From positions 1-7,380 of the forward strand of contig DNCV01000092.1 in NCBI GenBank assembly GCA_003484395.1: 7,380 bases of DNA. Direction: 5' to 3'. Shown here piece after piece: positions 5,520 through 7,380 of this stretch; the stretch's first letter is position 1; every line of letters begins with the position of its first letter. The notes under the pieces are model-generated. The model saw nothing but the letters and a program-made list of their open reading frames with translations. It was not told the origin of the DNA and ran no database searches. The translations under genes and the position numbers were made by a program. The stretch comes from Dehalococcoidia bacterium. GTDB lineage: Bacteria; Chloroflexota; Dehalococcoidia; GIF9; UBA5629.

Positions 5520-5548
5520 TAGACATTGCGATAGCGGCATGCTACTAT
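5520..5548 (+). promoter_or_regulatory. Candidate promoter of the SpoIIM/chorismate mutase pair
   Basis: TAGACA (5520-5525) is followed after 17 bases by TACTAT (5543-5548), with an extended -10 TGC directly before it (5540-5542). Each box matches the consensus at 4/6. The predicted leader to the start at 5604 is about 50 bases. The rest of the 203-base gap from 5380 to 5582 shows no gene. Confidence 0.45.
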
Positions 5549-5603
5549 GTTTGAAAATATACCGATTTCAGCGATATGAAATGTGAAGGATAGCGCCACC
5601 TAT

Positions 5604-6179
5604 ATGAAGAATGGCATCTCCAATAATGAGTTACGAATAGCTATCTGTATATCGGGAGCGCTTTTCATCATAGCCATCGTATTCGGACGATTACTTGCTT
5701 CCCCTGCCATCTCAACAGAAGTCATTCAAGATTTGGAGTCAACGTTCACACTTTTAAAGGGAGTACATCCGCTTCTTTTATGCCTCATTATCTTTATTAA
5801 CAACGCTCTTAAATCTTTTCTTGTAATTTTGTTTGGAATCCTCGCAGGAATTCCAGGATTGATTTTCGTCTATGCCAATGGTGTTATTATCGGCATCGCA
5901 CTTTCATTTGCTGTCTCAGCAAAAGGATGGCAACTTACAGTAGCCAGCATGCTACCGCATGGCATCATAGAAATTCCACTATTGCTTATAACCGTCGCTT
6001 TAAGCTTGCTCATCGGATGGGAATCATTGCGATGGCTGATGCGCAAACAGAGCAACACTAAATCAAAATTATCCTTTGGCATTGCAACATATCTGAAGCT
6101 GATTTTGCCCGGCCTCCTTCTTGCAGCTTTGATTGAAACGTTCGCCACCCCATTAATTGTCACTGCCCTATCAAATTAA
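5604..6179 (+). CDS. SpoIIM (DUF95) family integral membrane protein
   Basis: The protein has 191 residues from the ATG at 5604, which has AAGGA at 5586-5590 (13-base gap). A GTG at 5583 would add seven residues but has no ribosome binding site; either is possible. Five or more hydrophobic segments are visible. Two family motifs stand out: F64-I-N-N67 at the start of the second hydrophobic block, followed by a long helix and FVYANGVIIGIAL, and LPHGIIEIP at 117-125. This is the pattern of the SpoIIM/DUF95 fold common in archaea and in bacteria that do not sporulate. In Bacillus, SpoIIM works with SpoIID/SpoIIP in engulfment; outside sporulators the role is unknown, and none of those partners is seen here. 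Base composition is more AT-rich than mutS2. The chorismate mutase gene follows after 22 bases. Confidence 0.8.
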   Translation: MKNGISNNELRIAICISGALFIIAIVFGRLLASPAISTEVIQDLESTFTLLKGVHPLLLCLIIFINNALKSFLVILFGILAGIPGLIFVYANGVIIGIALSFAVSAKGWQLTVASMLPHGIIEIPLLLITVALSLLIGWESLRWLMRKQSNTKSKLSFGIATYLKLILPGLLLAALIETFATPLIVTALSN

Positions 6180-6201
6180 TCATTTTTCAGGAGAAAAAAA
6201 C

Positions 6202-6471
6202 ATGGGATTGCCAGATTCGCGTGATAAAATCGATGATATCGATGCAAAAATTGCGCTGTTACTCAGCGAGAGAATCAAGCTGGTCAAAGAGATCGGCATT
6301 GAAAAGAAACGTTTGGGAATGGCAGTAGTTGATGCGGACAGAGAGCATATAGTACTGCAAAATATCGAAGGTACAACGAGAAATCAGGGGCTGAATCAAG
6401 CGGAAATTCGAGCAATTCGATCCATTTATAAAAAAATAATGGAAGAAGCTGCTAAACTGGAATCCGAATGA
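6202..6471 (+). CDS. Chorismate mutase, monofunctional AroQ type
   Basis: The protein has 89 residues. AGGAG (6189-6193) is 8 bases before the ATG at 6202; the frame extends upstream to 6157 but overlaps the SpoIIM gene and lacks a site. The enzyme converts chorismate to prephenate on the way to phenylalanine and tyrosine, in the cytoplasm. It is all-helical, as expected: SRDKIDDIDAKIALLLSERI, then KEIGIEKKR, VVDADREH and RSIYKKIMEEAAKLE. By alignment from memory to the E. coli P-protein domain, the active-site residues correspond to R7, R24, K35, D44, R47 and E48, with E87 at the position of Gln88. Glu at that position is known in yeast chorismate mutase. There is no fused prephenate dehydratase or dehydrogenase domain. 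Its neighbour is a SpoIIM-type membrane protein rather than other aromatic-pathway genes. Confidence 0.92.
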   Translation: MGLPDSRDKIDDIDAKIALLLSERIKLVKEIGIEKKRLGMAVVDADREHIVLQNIEGTTRNQGLNQAEIRAIRSIYKKIMEEAAKLESE

Positions 6472-6836
6472 CCGATTGAACCTGCTGCAATCTCATCCAC
6501 CTATTAATCACAATATTGATTCCCTTGTTCTTTTCATCACAGGTCTCCGCCACCTGTACCTCATACCTCTTCCCCTTGTGACCGCTGTAGGTCACCTCCG
6601 CATCATAGGGAGACTACCGCGAGTCGGGGCTAATCTCCTTTGGGGACTTCAGGGCAATGGGTACCTTGCCTTCCCCAATATCATCGTCATCATCCCAGGC
6701 CGTCCAGCGCATTGTGCAACGTCTTCTGCGGGAGATGCGCTTCCTCCAGGGTAAGTTGCAGAGCACTGAAACATTTCAGCCCAGCTTTTCTCCAGCCGCT
6801 TGAACTTTGCTTCAGGAAACAAGAACGCCGATTGAA
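6472..6836 (-). pseudogene. Decayed transposase fragment (IS remnant)
   Basis: The minus strand holds a transposase broken into three frames. First comes FLFPEAKFKRLEKSWAEMF (from about 6827), then, after a frame change, LTLEEAHLPQKTLHNALDGL. A second frameshift near 6694-6698 leads to DDDDIGEGKVPIALKSPKEI, an in-frame TAG (6616-6614), and SPYDAEVTYSGHKGKRYEVQ VAETC. The motif SP.D.. .TYSGHKGK.Y.VQ.AET is typical of DDE transposases of the IS1182/IS4-like group, central part. Both the N-terminal region and the catalytic C-terminal half are missing. Two frameshifts and a stop show it is inactive. CCGATTGAA occurs at both ends (6472-6480 and 6828-6836). The rightward open frames over these bases are shadows. 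Confidence 0.75.
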
Positions 6837-6862
6837 ACAGGCTTCCCTATATTAAACAATAT

Positions 6863-6890
6863 GTTAAGAAATCCCTGTTAAGAAATCCCT
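6863..6890. repeat. Tandem 14-base duplication
   Basis: GTTAAGAAATCCCT occurs twice head to tail with no mismatch (6863-6876 and 6877-6890). It ends at the first base of the TTGAAA -35 box of the following promoter. It may be a slippage duplication or a pair of regulator sites on one face of the helix (14-base period). Confidence 0.8.
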
Positions 6891-6918
6891 TGAAATGTCT
6901 GCCTCATTATGCTAGGCT
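6890..6918 (+). promoter_or_regulatory. Candidate promoter of the small membrane protein gene
   Basis: TTGAAA (6890-6895, 5/6) is followed after 17 bases by TAGGCT (6913-6918, 3/6), with an extended -10 TGC directly before it (6910-6912). The leader to the ATG at 6952 is about 27 bases and carries a strong Shine-Dalgarno site. Confidence 0.45.
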
Positions 6919-6951
6919 GTTTTCAGAAGCACAAAGTAAAAGGAGGTTATT

Positions 6952-7308
6952 ATGTCACCAACCAAAACAAACACATTAGCACTGATCGGATTCTGGGCGT
7001 TCATCGTCGGTGTAGTTCTCGCTATCATCGGCGGTCTCGTCGCGCCGGGGAATGCAATCATTGTCATCATCCTGGTCATCATCGGTCTTGTCGTCGGCTT
7101 TCTGAACGTAACGGCAAAAGAGGTCACGCTGTTTCTTGTGGCAACGATAGCGTTACTCGTAGCCGGCGGTGTGTTCGAACCGATTAAGGTGCTTGGCATC
7201 GGTGCGATACTCAACAATATGCTCGGCTATATCGCAGTCATGATGGCGCCGGCCGCAGTTGTCGTAGCGATCAAAGCGCTATGGGCTGTCGGAAAACCAG
7301 GCGAATAG
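6952..7308 (+). CDS. Small four-helix membrane protein, conserved but uncharacterised
   Basis: The protein has 118 residues and is almost entirely hydrophobic. Four membrane segments are visible at about 9-31, 35-53, 58-74 and 90-111, with short polar links. Conserved-looking elements are LIGFWAFIVGVVLAII near the N-terminus, GLVVGFLNVTAKE (45-57) between helices two and three, and APAAVVVAIKAL in the last helix. I recognise this pattern from hypothetical proteins of archaea and some bacteria, but know of no assigned function. A near-perfect AAAGGAGGT lies 5 bases before the ATG, so it is probably well expressed. It stands alone: the transposase remnant lies upstream and a perfect palindrome downstream. 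Confidence 0.85.
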   Translation: MSPTKTNTLALIGFWAFIVGVVLAIIGGLVAPGNAIIVIILVIIGLVVGFLNVTAKEVTLFLVATIALLVAGGVFEPIKVLGIGAILNNMLGYIAVMMAPAAVVVAIKALWAVGKPGE

Positions 7309-7356
7309 TTAACAGTAATAGAAAAAATAAAATATAGTATCACAACCGTAGATCTG

Positions 7357-7380
7357 TCAGATAAGGTTAACCTTATCTGA
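7357..7380. terminator. Perfect 24-base palindrome at the window edge (possible terminator stem)
   Basis: The half TCAGATAAGGTT is followed immediately by its exact reverse complement. As RNA it could form a stem of about 10 base pairs with a TTAA loop. It starts 48 bases after the stop of the small membrane protein gene. Whether a T-tract follows lies outside the window, so an operator or element end remains possible. Confidence 0.45.

Noticed and set aside
6476..6855. Two rightward open frames (92 and 71 codons)
   Set aside because: They run antisense to the transposase remnant and have no recognisable protein features.
6912..7217. Minus-strand open frame of 101 codons and a rightward frame at 6909-7187
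   Set aside because: Both are shadows of the small membrane protein gene, which has the strong Shine-Dalgarno site and coherent membrane helices.
1..7380. CRISPR array, prophage or toxin-antitoxin system
   Set aside because: There are no regularly spaced repeats, phage structural genes or paired toxin-antitoxin frames; the only mobile trace is the transposase remnant.

Overview
The window looks like chromosomal DNA from a bacterium of moderate GC content. The closest fit I can suggest is the Chloroflexota, perhaps Dehalococcoidia. This is an inference from the mix of families: YebC, MutS2, a Vms1-like (VLRF1) release-factor protein, an archaeal-style SpoIIM membrane protein, a small four-helix membrane protein shared with archaea, and lipoproteins with a Ser/Thr/Pro linker and an OB-fold. 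No single marker fixes the taxonomy.

Left part (1-3606): the 5' part of yebC runs leftward out of the window. It is divergent from mutS2, and 28 bases after mutS2 comes a gene for a VLRF1-family protein with a peptidyl-tRNA-hydrolase-type loop. YebC/TACO1 proteins help translate difficult sequences, MutS2 splits collided ribosomes, and VLRF1/Vms1 proteins release stalled nascent chains from tRNA. These three neighbours therefore read as a candidate stalled-ribosome rescue locus, and this is the most interesting hypothesis in the window. The VLRF1 protein appears to have Ser where the catalytic Gln of yeast Vms1 lies. The yebC/mutS2 intergenic region carries GTTTACA repeats over a good yebC promoter, and a hairpin just upstream of the mutS2 ribosome binding site.

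Middle part (3607-5400): a remnant of a STAS-domain (anti-anti-sigma-like) gene keeps an intact promoter and Shine-Dalgarno site but stops after 24 codons. A tRNA-Thr(CGT) gene follows on the minus strand, then a lipoprotein gene with a promoter that predicts a leaderless mRNA. A perfect TGTGA-N6-TCACA palindrome, the Crp/Fnr-type core, separates the lipoprotein gene from a divergent small zinc-ribbon gene. Next come a minus-strand YtxH-like small membrane protein and a 58-residue rubredoxin-like protein.

Right part (5400-7380): a SpoIIM-family membrane protein and a monofunctional AroQ-type chorismate mutase lie 22 bases apart. They are followed by a decayed transposase pseudogene bounded by 9-base direct repeats, a tandem 14-base duplication next to a promoter, a small four-helix membrane protein of unknown function, and a perfect 24-base palindrome at the window edge.
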